A stretch of DNA of 43,484 nt. It comes from a virus. This document shows positions 33,713-41,129 of the stretch, in pieces (the first letter of the stretch is position 1; the number at the start of each line of letters is the position of its first letter). The stretch lies in the IMG/VR virus record IMGVR_UViG_3300035390_000058, positions 1-43,484 of that record; one strand, 5' to 3'. The translations under genes and the position numbers were made by a program. The notes below the pieces were generated by a model, which was given only the letters and a program-made list of their open reading frames with translations, had not been told where the DNA came from and ran no database searches.

Positions 33713-33724
33713 AACGATTACCTC

Positions 33725-34180
33725 CTAAAATGGAAGATCGTCCGTAATAAAGAACTCTTCTTTGTAATCAATGAAACGATCAATATCATTAATTGATTTC
33801 TCATCACCTTGTTTATTTGTGTATGTTCTTTGTTTGAAGTGTGCTTTACCCTTTGAGCCTATTACTTTATTCCAGTCCATCGCTAATTTCTCACCATGTT
33901 TCTTTTGACCTATACATCTGAAGAATGATGAAATACGCCATTCTAATGAACGATATAATAGTAAATCAAACTTTACTGTAGCAATACCATCTTTCGTTTC
34001 AACTTTTACTGTAATTGTTGCTTTATTACAAGCAGGTACTTTTGGCCCTCCAGGAAATCTCCCTCGTTCAAAATGTATAACTTTAAAAATGTAATCCCCT
34101 TCAGGAAGTAAAACGAATTCCTTCCCATCATCATCGATCGAATCATTCCAATCCATCAACATATCTTTGTTTTCAACCAT
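33725..34180 (-). CDS. DUF669 single-strand DNA-binding-like protein
   Basis: A 151-residue protein matching the DUF669 family: WNDSIDDDGKEFVLLPEGDYIFKV (in parts, about 11-35), RFPGGPKVPACNKATITV and a basic RCIGQKKHGE segment. DUF669 members lie beside phage recombination ATPases and are taken as ssDNA-binding partners. It is located between the Sak4-like gene and the helicase. Aspartate-rich C-terminal end (DDLPF) recalls SSB tails, the DDxPF tip that binds partner proteins. Confidence 0.85.
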   Translation of the reverse strand: MVENKDMLMDWNDSIDDDGKEFVLLPEGDYIFKVIHFERGRFPGGPKVPACNKATITVKVETKDGIATVKFDLLLYRSLEWRISSFFRCIGQKKHGEKLAMDWNKVIGSKGKAHFKQRTYTNKQGDEKSINDIDRFIDYKEEFFITDDLPF

Positions 34181-34182
34181 AA

Positions 34183-35151
34183 TTATTTTTCTCCTTTATT
34201 ATTTTTTATAGATTCTACAATTTTCTTCCAATTAGGGATAATCCACCTTGTCATAAAATCATCTGAGTAGTTTTCTATTGGATCAGTATCTTTGTAATGT
34301 CCACGCTCTGCTACTACTTCTATTAATGCTTCTTCTGTTATGTCTGCTTCTTGAATCATATTTCTTAACTTCTCAACTATCGCAATACTAGTTATATCTT
34401 TAGAGTCATAGTTCATCACTTGGTCTTGTGGTACATTATAAATCTCAAAAAGATGTTTAATCTCTGTAAAATCAAGTTCTAACTCTTCTTGTAAGTTAAA
34501 TCTGTTCTTAGCATCATAGGTTGGATTGTGTGTTGTATATAGAACTCGTTTTCCACCTTGTGCTTTTCTTTTATTATTTTCAGTTGTTACTACATAAATC
34601 TTGTAATTAACAAAGAACAATGCATCACTCCACTCTTTAATAAGCGGTGCTACTTGTCTTGTAAGTTTCATCTCATATCGATCAAAAGACCCTTGCTCTT
34701 CTGGTAGTTCAAACTTCTTCAGTCTTGAATGCGCTGTAATCACAACATTTATTCCAACTTCTATTAACTGATCAAATAACGCTAGTAATTTAGAATATTC
34801 ATCAACCAAATAAACGTATCCTTTTCCGTAACCAAAATCTTCAATATTATTCTTACGGTACTTCTCACATACAGCATTGGTACATAGTGTTTCAGACCAA
34901 TCAGCTGTATCAAGTACGACCGTCTTACAAATATGTGGATTAGTGTGGATTTCTTTCACAATGGCTATTAGTTCATTCCATGATTTATTACATTTGATTC
35001 TTTTTACATCTAAATTACTAGTTCCACCTTCAGTATCAATAAACAGTGGTTCTGGGAACTGGCTAGCAAATGTAGATTTTCCGATTCCTTCTGGCCCATA
35101 TATGACTATTTTCTTTGGACGTTGTTCTACTCCTTCAATAATATTCAACAT
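34183..35151 (-). CDS. Sak4-like RecA-fold ATPase (recombination)
   Basis: A 322-residue P-loop ATPase: Walker A GPEGIGKS at residues 19-26 (VIYGPEGIGKSTFAS), TVVLDTAD (Walker B, about 77-84) and further RecA-fold features. Proteins of this type (Sak4 and AAA_24) act in single-strand annealing and recombination with DUF669 or SSB partners. Adjacent genes have 2-3 base gaps, consistent with one operon. Confidence 0.85.
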   Translation of the reverse strand: MLNIIEGVEQRPKKIVIYGPEGIGKSTFASQFPEPLFIDTEGGTSNLDVKRIKCNKSWNELIAIVKEIHTNPHICKTVVLDTADWSETLCTNAVCEKYRKNNIEDFGYGKGYVYLVDEYSKLLALFDQLIEVGINVVITAHSRLKKFELPEEQGSFDRYEMKLTRQVAPLIKEWSDALFFVNYKIYVVTTENNKRKAQGGKRVLYTTHNPTYDAKNRFNLQEELELDFTEIKHLFEIYNVPQDQVMNYDSKDITSIAIVEKLRNMIQEADITEEALIEVVAERGHYKDTDPIENYSDDFMTRWIIPNWKKIVESIKNNKGEK

Positions 35152-35152
35152 T

Positions 35153-36334
35153 TTAATTTTCTCCTTTTTCGATTTTAGTTACCTCTTCACGAGGATCTGT
35201 TTCTGGTACTAGAATCATTGAACCTGTTTGCATCGTAATGTATGGTCCGATAATGCTAGTCACTTTGCCCTTACCGATTCGTTTGGTCAGTTCTGTAATT
35301 CCCGCAACTTTTTGTGCACTATATGGATCAATTCCAACTTCTTCACAAGCCTTTATTAATCCTGCTTCATCTGTGATTTTTCTTGAAACTCGAGCGTGAA
35401 CCAACTTAAAACCATTCCATTTATGACCGTTTTTTGCTCTTGTAATTGCGAACTCTTTAAGCTCATTTGCATAACGTATATAGTCTTCTAGCTTCGGTAA
35501 TAAATCTTCTATCTTTTCATCTGAGTGAACTGACAATGGTTTTATTAATTCTTTTGACATTTCTATAAATTCATCTCCTCTTTTTACACACATAAATCTT
35601 CCTGAACAATATCTACAATGTTTACCAGTATTTCCTTCTAGATATCCTGTTCTTGTTTTTTCTACTGCAGGTAATAAATCTTCAGTTTCAAATTTCAATA
35701 GCTCTTCTAGATCCATCTCGTATTCATTAGTGTTATTGATAACAGGCTGATAAATCACAAGTCTTACTTTTTTTACCGGATATAAATCTTTGTATGCCTT
35801 GTATAGATAGAGTGCATATATGGCAAGTTGTGTGTTGAACGAGTCTTCTTCTGCATCAAATACATACACCGGTAATCTACCTGTCTTTAGGTCAACAACT
35901 GTCAGTGTTCCACCATTCATTGACGAGATGATTCCACAGTCAAGTGTTCCTCGAGCGTCTTCATCAAAATCCATATCCAAGTGTTGTTCAATAACTACAA
36001 ATGGCTCTGCATCAGATCGTTTCTTTTCAAACTCAATAGTGTTAATTACAAAGTTCGCATATCCATCCGCTATATCCTGCATTTCATCGGAATACATATC
36101 GAGTTCTTTGATTAATTCATCGATTGGTTTTACTTCACTGTCATAATCGATTAATCCTAATGACTTACTAATGAGTACAGCACCTAACTCATGACATTGG
36201 GTACCAAACTCTGCTTGTGGACTTACTTCTTGATTTTTTGAATCGTTGTAGAATGTACTTAATGGACAATTAAGCCAGATACTACTTTTACTTGGACTAT
36301 ACTTTCTACTATGTACCGTTGGACTTCTTGACAT
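35153..36334 (-). CDS. DUF2800 PD-(D/E)XK nuclease
   Basis: A 393-residue Cas4/RecB-like nuclease. It shows WLNCPLS (about 20-26), FGTQCHELG (about 43-51), RGTLDCGIISS with the metal Asp, VVDLKTG (catalytic D-x-K) and a C-terminal CRYCSGRFMC cysteine group, indicating an iron-sulfur cluster. In phages it generates single-stranded ends for recombination. An upstream ATG at 36343 is adjacent to GGAG; the ATG at 36334 has proper 9-base spacing. Confidence 0.9.
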   Translation of the reverse strand: MSRSPTVHSRKYSPSKSSIWLNCPLSTFYNDSKNQEVSPQAEFGTQCHELGAVLISKSLGLIDYDSEVKPIDELIKELDMYSDEMQDIADGYANFVINTIEFEKKRSDAEPFVVIEQHLDMDFDEDARGTLDCGIISSMNGGTLTVVDLKTGRLPVYVFDAEEDSFNTQLAIYALYLYKAYKDLYPVKKVRLVIYQPVINNTNEYEMDLEELLKFETEDLLPAVEKTRTGYLEGNTGKHCRYCSGRFMCVKRGDEFIEMSKELIKPLSVHSDEKIEDLLPKLEDYIRYANELKEFAITRAKNGHKWNGFKLVHARVSRKITDEAGLIKACEEVGIDPYSAQKVAGITELTKRIGKGKVTSIIGPYITMQTGSMILVPETDPREEVTKIEKGEN

Positions 36335-36479
36335 CTTTTTCATCTCCTTTATTTACATCTTCTGGTAGCAACATTACTTCCAGTGCCAATGTCTTAGCTG
36401 TTTCACTAATCAAAAGCAATGCTTCAGCTAAATCCTTATCGGTGAGAAAAGGTTTCTTGGCTATTGGTTCTTTTTTCAT
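36309..36479 (-). CDS. Small early protein
   Basis: A 56-residue protein (MKKEPIAKKPFLTDKDLAEALLLISETAKTLAL, in parts), helical and charged, with no recognised motif. GGAGG lies 7 bases before the ATG at 36479; an upstream ATG at 36518 is part of the conserved leader motif. It is the second gene of the early operon and overlaps the DUF2800 gene start by 26 bases. Confidence 0.6.
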   Translation of the reverse strand: MKKEPIAKKPFLTDKDLAEALLLISETAKTLALEVMLLPEDVNKGDEKDVKKSNGT

Positions 36480-36485
36480 TTCAAA

Positions 36486-36513
36486 ACCTCCTTCACTAGA
36501 TATATGGCGAGGT
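36486..36513 (-). promoter_or_regulatory. Shared leader motif able to sequester the ribosome site (copy B)
   Basis: Minus strand ACCTCGCCAT, a 5-base spacer, CTAGTGA, A, GGAGGT: nearly the same as copy A at 3362-3387. ACCTC pairs with GAGGT, which covers the Shine-Dalgarno of the small early gene. Two unrelated genes share it, so it may be a common control site. Confidence 0.45.
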
Positions 36514-36530
36514 AACATTTGCTTTGCCGA

Positions 36531-37115
36531 TTATTCTTCATATTTTTTTATTTTTTCTTTCAATAGTTTAATAAGTTTCGTTCTTCTCTCTTGAACCATA
36601 CTTCTGGATTTCTTGACTATCTCAGCTATAGCCGCATCAGTTTTTCCTTCATTGAATAGTTTTAATATCTGTCGGTCTGTTGGTTCCAACTTGTTTACTA
36701 GATTCCAAACAAGATCCGTTTGTTCTTGCTCAACTTCTTTTTCACGCTCTGTCTTATAAGAATCGTCAGCAAACTCGAACTCGTAATTATCGAACATATA
36801 ATCCATAGATATTTGAAAGCCAGTTCTTGAATATGGACATTCTTTACAATCAGTTCTACATTTAACAAGCCCAAATTTCTTTGAAGGGATCATGCAACGT
36901 GACTCAGTATCTTTTCTTCTTCTTTCATTACGCTCTTCATTGCGATGCCAATGGAAATACTTCTCAGTACATGGAACGAATCTCTTATCGCCATCAGCAA
37001 ACTCATGCAATACCCAATGTAATAGTTGATTATTTGAATCAGCATTCAAATCCTCTAGGGTTTCGTATCCGTATATATTTGGTAATTGATTCTTAACTAT
37101 TCTTGATATTTTCAT
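36531..37115 (-). CDS. Sigma-70-like early regulator with cysteine cluster
   Basis: A 194-residue protein, first gene of the early operon. The C-terminal region (LVNKLEPTDRQILKLFNEGKTDAAIAEIVKKSRSMV, about 138-173) matches a sigma region 4 helix-turn-helix. The middle contains a cysteine group (CRTDCKECPYS and CMIPSKK, about 74-100) that could bind zinc. A longer ATG start at 37154 has no ribosome site; GGAGG at 37127-37131 fits the ATG at 37115. It likely directs phage early or middle genes. Its leader contains the proposed RNA switch. Confidence 0.72.
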   Translation of the reverse strand: MKISRIVKNQLPNIYGYETLEDLNADSNNQLLHWVLHEFADGDKRFVPCTEKYFHWHRNEERNERRRKDTESRCMIPSKKFGLVKCRTDCKECPYSRTGFQISMDYMFDNYEFEFADDSYKTEREKEVEQEQTDLVWNLVNKLEPTDRQILKLFNEGKTDAAIAEIVKKSRSMVQERRTKLIKLLKEKIKKYEE

Positions 37116-37126
37116 AAAAAAAAACA

Positions 37127-37203
37127 CCTCCGTTATGGAAGTGCATCTGTTCATACTTATGGCAGTCTTAGGCCGTCACAAAAGGATCAGGAATTACTTC
37201 CAT
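37127..37203 (-). promoter_or_regulatory. Candidate riboregulator in the early leader
   Basis: Minus strand: ATGGAAGT (37203-37196) and ACTTCCAT (37142-37135) form an 8-bp long-range hairpin. The same CTTCC (37141-37137) can instead pair with the Shine-Dalgarno GGAGG (37131-37127) across a 5-base loop, with one G-U. The structures exclude each other, so the leader could switch the early regulator on and off. Inference from pairing only. Confidence 0.4.
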
Positions 37204-37310
37204 TTCTTTTTGCAGACCTTTCCTCATAATGGATTAAACTGCAATATTCGATTAGTTGTGTTTTTACGAACGTCCAGCCTAGAATAGGACAAACACTGAG
37301 TGAAAATTAT

Positions 37311-37330
37311 AAGTTCGCATATGCAAACTT
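37311..37330. promoter_or_regulatory. Operator-like palindrome on the early promoter
   Basis: AAGTTCGCAT|ATGCAAACTT, two 10-base arms differing by one position, overlaps the minus-strand TATAAT by one base. A repressor dimer bound here would block leftward early transcription. The XRE protein at 40241 is one candidate partner. Confidence 0.55.
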
Positions 37331-37345
37331 TTTGTTCGATGTAAA

Positions 37346-37375
37346 TTGTTTTTTTATAGCAATAAATGGTATAAT
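37346..37375 (+). promoter_or_regulatory. Promoter of the ABC-3C operon
   Basis: TTGTTT at 37346-37351, 18 bases, TATAAT at 37370-37375 preceded by TGG (extended -10). The transcript would start near 37382, about 108 bases before the first gene, leaving room for the palindrome at 37401-37417. Confidence 0.75.
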
Positions 37376-37400
37376 TGTTATAAGTGAGCAGTTTCTTATT

Positions 37401-37431
37401 GTGTAAACTATTTACACGATTTATTTTACAC
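37401..37431 (+). promoter_or_regulatory. GTGTAAA/TTTACAC operator in the ABC-3C leader
   Basis: A perfect palindrome GTGTAAA-CTA-TTTACAC (37401-37417), followed by another TTTACAC half-site 14 bases on (37425-37431). It lies just after the predicted start of transcription, a typical place for autorepression, perhaps by the XRE gene at the end of the operon. Confidence 0.6.
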
Positions 37432-37489
37432 CCTTGAAAGCGATAAGTATTGGGCACACTTTGGACATCATTTTTAGGAGGCGATTCTT

Positions 37490-38374
37490 ATGGAGACTTT
37501 ATGCTTTGCAACTTTTGTGGATATATTAAGACCTTGTTTACAAGAACCTAATACTCAAGAAATTGTGGTTGAACTACTAATTCAGCCTATTATTGATAGC
37601 GATAATATTCTTGATAAAAACGGCAATACAATGCTTCTTGACAGTTCAATAATAAGTAAGTGGATGACTAGAAAAAGGGATGTTACTAGAGCTATTAGAT
37701 CCGCTTTAAATAAGAATAGTGTTATTAATGCTGTTAAAGATAATTTCCAAAACACTATATTTACTTCTTTTGAAATTGGAAAAGAAGCTGAGTTTTTTGA
37801 TAAGATAAGTGAATTAATCAATCAAGACTCAACTATCACTACAACAAAAAGAGAAAAATATACAAATACATTAGGTCCAAAGATTGATAGAGTAACAGAT
37901 ATCTTCATTCATGCATTGCAGGCAGAAAATAAAACCGAAGATAGAGGTTGGTTAACAAATCTATATCGTGGAAGTATAGAAGATGAAGTGAAAATGGTCT
38001 TAGATAAACTAGCTCAAGATAAACGTGCAGACATAAAAAAAGAACTCAAGTATACTCCTACTTCGTTCAAAAAGAAGATAGAAGAGGATAATCATGAGTT
38101 AATTGATAAAGTGGAATATAATGTAATTTATTACTATGTAATACGCGATTATTTTGCTGAACTTGAAGGTGGAAATGATGCCACTTTTGAAAAGATAGCT
38201 AGACGATTTAGAAAACATTATGAAAAATTAAACAAAGCTGGTTTGTCACAAGATGATATTCATGATGAACTAACCGATATGTTGGTTACAAAGTCTGGTA
38301 CAACAAGAACTACATGTGAAAAAGTTGTAGCATTCTTTATTCAAGATTGTGAGGTATATGATGAAATTACCTAA
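37490..38374 (+). CDS. ABC-3C system first component (putative effector with C-terminal ABC-3C domain)
   Basis: A 294-residue soluble protein without membrane segments. The N-terminal half is unrecognised; the C-terminal part (YNVIYYYVIRDYF, about 203-215, and the helical ending with FFIQDCEVYDEI) resembles the C-terminal domains of ABC three-component systems. It overlaps the middle component by 14 bases, and the ATPase follows. In such systems this member carries the effector activity, gated by the ATPase. What it cuts or alters is unknown. The operon begins at the promoter at 37370 and could be expressed in the lysogen. Confidence 0.6.
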   Translation: METLCFATFVDILRPCLQEPNTQEIVVELLIQPIIDSDNILDKNGNTMLLDSSIISKWMTRKRDVTRAIRSALNKNSVINAVKDNFQNTIFTSFEIGKEAEFFDKISELINQDSTITTTKREKYTNTLGPKIDRVTDIFIHALQAENKTEDRGWLTNLYRGSIEDEVKMVLDKLAQDKRADIKKELKYTPTSFKKKIEEDNHELIDKVEYNVIYYYVIRDYFAELEGGNDATFEKIARRFRKHYEKLNKAGLSQDDIHDELTDMLVTKSGTTRTTCEKVVAFFIQDCEVYDEIT

Positions 38375-38600
38375 TAAAATTATAAAATATGAAGATAGTA
38401 TTTTGGTAAAATTGCCTGTTGTTCTAAATGTAATACAAAAAGGCAATAAATCTATTCTTGAAACGTATAAAGAAGTAAAAAATGAAGTTAATAACATTGC
38501 TGAGTTCACTGAAGTATTATGCTGTCTATATGCACTCAACAAAATTGAATTAAACAATGAATCGGGAGGGTTACGCTATGCTGAAGGAAATATGGAGTAA
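38361..38600 (+). CDS. ABC-3C system middle component
   Basis: A 79-residue small protein (MKLPNKIIKYEDSILVKLP and so on) matching the size and winged-helix pattern of ABC-3C middle components, which link effector and ATPase. GAGG at 38351-38354 gives 6-base spacing to the ATG at 38361. Its end overlaps the ATPase start by 23 bases, so translation is tightly coupled. Confidence 0.7.
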   Translation: MKLPNKIIKYEDSILVKLPVVLNVIQKGNKSILETYKEVKNEVNNIAEFTEVLCCLYALNKIELNNESGGLRYAEGNME

Positions 38601-40215
38601 CAAGTTCATATCGAATGGTAAAATAAGAGACAAAATAGAATTTAATGATAACTTAAACGTAGTTTTAGGTGCTGATGATGCAGCAAACTCAATTGGTAAA
38701 TCAACTTTCTTAATGGCACTCGATTTTGCGTTTTGTGGAAAGGACTATGTTGAGAAGACTAATGTTATTGATAATGTTGATCACCACTTTATCAGCTTCA
38801 AATTTATCTTTAATGAGACGGCTTATTACTTTTCAAGAAGTACTGAGGATCTAAATAATGTTATAGTGTGTGACTCAAATTATTCGGAATTTGATATAAT
38901 GCCAATTGAGGACTACAAGAGTTTTCTATTCGAGATGTATGGACTAAACCTGCCACACACATCATTCAGAAACGTTGTTTCAAGATATCTTAGAATATAC
39001 GGACGTGACAATTCTAACGAGAAACGCCCTCTACATGGATTCCCTAATGAGAAAAGTGGTGTTCCTGTAAATTCACTTATTAAGTTATTCAATAAGTACG
39101 ACACGATAGAAACATATCAAAGTGCGCTTAATGAAGTTAACGAGATTAAAAACGCGCATAAAAAAGCTCAAAAATATACTCTAATACCAAAAATCACAAA
39201 AACTAAATACAATGAAAACATTAAAGAAATCAGGGTACTTGAGCTTGAACTTGAGCAAATTCAATATGCAAAAGAAGATTTGCTTGCTTCTTCGGATAAA
39301 TATGCAGATGATTTTGTAGAACTTAAAAGAGAACTTTCAAGACTCAAAAGACAACGAACTTCCCTTTATAATGAACTTAATATTGTAAACCGAGATATAA
39401 AAATGGGTAGCTCTCAAAACAACTATGATGTTCTGTCAAGATTCTTTGAAAATGCAAATATAAAACATCTAGATGAAATCAATAATTTTCATAGTAGACT
39501 TTATGAAATTTTGCGTAATGAGTTCGATGAAGCTAAGACTAGAATTCAAATCAATATTGAAAACATTTCTGATGAAATTAAGGGTGTAGAGCAACAGATA
39601 AAAACTACTGGTTACTCACAAACTGTTCCAAAGACACTAGTTATGAGAATATCTGAAATCTCCAACAAAATACGTGAGCTTAGAAATGAGAATAACCAGT
39701 ATGATAAATCTAGTGAGTTTAAAGATGATTCAGATAAAAAGAAGGCAAATCTGACTGAAGTCAGAAAAGACATTGTTAAAAATATAGCAAAAACAATAAA
39801 CGAAAAAATGGATGCTATTAATGATCTAATCTATCATGGTGAGAAAACGCCTCCACGAGTTACTTTCCATGATAATAATGACTATAAATTCGAGGTGATA
39901 AATGACTCTGGAACCGGATCACGATACAGAGGTATGTTAATTTACGACATAGTAATCCTTCAAGAAACAGTACTACCAATTTTAATACATGACTCATTCT
40001 TATATAAAAATATTGAAGATCATGCTATTGAAGTTATACTTGAAGACTATACAAGTGTTAACAAACAAGTATTCATCTCACTTGATAAGATTGGTTCTTA
40101 TAGTGAAAATGCTCAAAAGATACTAAAAACAAACGAAGTAATCTATCTTTCTCCTGGTGGAAATGAGTTATTTGGATGGGCATGGAATAAAAAAGAGTTA
40201 AATCAACAACAATAA
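38578..40215 (+). CDS. ABC-3C system SMC-like ATPase (DUF2326)
   Basis: A 545-residue SMC/RecF-like ATPase with a DUF2326 domain. The Walker A is GADDAANSIGKST (31-43), a form seen in these ATPases. Long coiled coils (about 190-290 and 320-430) join the two head halves. The DUF2326 C-terminal part includes RGMLIYDIVILQ and LPILIHDSFL, with HDS in the Walker B place. It would sense phage DNA or protein and gate the effector. GGGAGGG at 38565-38571 supports the ATG at 38578; an earlier ATG at 38557 has no such site. Confidence 0.82.
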   Translation: MLKEIWSNKFISNGKIRDKIEFNDNLNVVLGADDAANSIGKSTFLMALDFAFCGKDYVEKTNVIDNVDHHFISFKFIFNETAYYFSRSTEDLNNVIVCDSNYSEFDIMPIEDYKSFLFEMYGLNLPHTSFRNVVSRYLRIYGRDNSNEKRPLHGFPNEKSGVPVNSLIKLFNKYDTIETYQSALNEVNEIKNAHKKAQKYTLIPKITKTKYNENIKEIRVLELELEQIQYAKEDLLASSDKYADDFVELKRELSRLKRQRTSLYNELNIVNRDIKMGSSQNNYDVLSRFFENANIKHLDEINNFHSRLYEILRNEFDEAKTRIQINIENISDEIKGVEQQIKTTGYSQTVPKTLVMRISEISNKIRELRNENNQYDKSSEFKDDSDKKKANLTEVRKDIVKNIAKTINEKMDAINDLIYHGEKTPPRVTFHDNNDYKFEVINDSGTGSRYRGMLIYDIVILQETVLPILIHDSFLYKNIEDHAIEVILEDYTSVNKQVFISLDKIGSYSENAQKILKTNEVIYLSPGGNELFGWAWNKKELNQQQ

Positions 40216-40240
40216 CCAATAAAGAAAGAAGGAAAATCTA

Positions 40241-40441
40241 ATGGTTAGTTATAATAAATTATGGAAATTACTAATCGATAAGAACTTAAACAAAAAAGAG
40301 CTCATTAAGCTCTCTGGTGTTAGTTCTTCTTCCATTGCAAAAATGACAAAGGGTCAAAATGTTACAACAGATGTATTATGTAAAATCTGCAAAGCATTAC
40401 AATGTGATTTCAAAGATATTATGGAGTATATAGACAAATAA
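40241..40441 (+). CDS. Small XRE-family (Cro/C1-like) regulator
   Basis: A 66-residue protein that is almost only a helix-turn-helix (KKELIKLSGVSSSSIAKMTKGQNVTTDVL, about 19-47) of the Cro/C1 YozG type. It closes the ABC-3C operon, 25 bases after the ATPase, behind a GAAGGAAAA site. It may autoregulate the operon through the palindrome at 37401-37417 or act as the prophage repressor at 37311-37330; no other repressor was found. Confidence 0.85.
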   Translation: MVSYNKLWKLLIDKNLNKKELIKLSGVSSSSIAKMTKGQNVTTDVLCKICKALQCDFKDIMEYIDK

Positions 40442-40446
40442 AAAAT

Positions 40447-40488
40447 GCGACTCAACTCAATTAAGAGCTGGGTCGCTATATTTTTATC
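40447..40488. terminator. Bidirectional terminator between convergent genes
   Basis: GCGACTCAACTC (40447-40458) and GAGCTGGGTCGC (40465-40476) form a 12-bp stem with one mismatch and one G-U pair. T-rich runs follow on both strands (TATATTTTTAT on plus, ATTTTTTATTTG on minus). It ends both the XRE operon and the zinc-ribbon gene. Confidence 0.85.
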
Positions 40489-41117
40489 TATTCTTTACTC
40501 ACTTGCTTTTCAAATTCAAAGTGAGCAGTAAATTTACCTTCTTCATACTCGAAATTATTTCCACAACTACCGCACATAAACGAGTACCCCATGGGATCTG
40601 TATGAATCACATAATCACTAGAACATTCAGGACATAAGAGTTTTGATTGTAGTTCTTCTATTTCCTCTAGGAACTCATCATACCATTCTTCAACTCCTAG
40701 ATCATATGAGCTTTCATCATCAACTAATTCATATGGTCCAAAATCGTATTTATTACATAAAATAATAAAATCAACAAAGTTATCTGGATAAGCATTCATT
40801 CCCAATATTTCTATATTTTCTTCATTTTCAATATGAATTGTAATCTTCCACTCTTCACCATCAAGTACTGTTTTAGAAGGTTTATATTCATCACTCCAAC
40901 TAAGGATATTAATGACTTCTACTGCCTCAGAAATGAAAGACTTAAATTGCTCTTTAGTTCCACCAAGCGAATACATTACATTAGGTTCAGTGGCCTCTTT
41001 TATTACTTCACCTTCCTCATCATATCCATAATAATGCGTCATATCTTCAACTGTATATACACGTCGTAAAAAAGTAATTCCTGTGATATTAAGTTCCTTA
41101 TAGTCCTTTGTTTTCAT
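40488..41117 (-). CDS. Zinc-ribbon protein beside the type III restriction-like gene
   Basis: A 209-residue acidic protein. Residues about 162-188 carry a zinc ribbon (CPECSSDYVIHTDPMGYSFM, then CGSC). The N-terminal part is mixed and unrecognised. It is 12 bases downstream of the restriction-like gene with a GGGAGA site, so they share an operon. It may be a specificity or partner factor. The function is unknown. Confidence 0.7.
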   Translation of the reverse strand: MKTKDYKELNITGITFLRRVYTVEDMTHYYGYDEEGEVIKEATEPNVMYSLGGTKEQFKSFISEAVEVINILSWSDEYKPSKTVLDGEEWKITIHIENEENIEILGMNAYPDNFVDFIILCNKYDFGPYELVDDESSYDLGVEEWYDEFLEEIEELQSKLLCPECSSDYVIHTDPMGYSFMCGSCGNNFEYEEGKFTAHFEFEKQVSKE

Positions 41118-41129
41118 AGTTTTTCTCCC

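Larger units (their letters stand above)
37155..37489. promoter_or_regulatory. Divergent control region between early operon and ABC-3C operon
   Basis: This stretch of about 335 bases holds the leader of the minus-strand early operon, a TATAAT on the minus strand (37311-37306), a 20-bp palindrome (37311-37330) over it, the plus-strand promoter (37346-37375), and the GTGTAAA-TTTACAC palindrome (37401-37417). The only open frame across it lacks a ribosome site and is not counted as a gene. Confidence 0.6.

Noticed and set aside
37224-37457. Minus-strand 77-residue reading frame in the control region
   Set aside because: No ribosome site, odd composition, and it crosses the divergent promoters and both palindromes.
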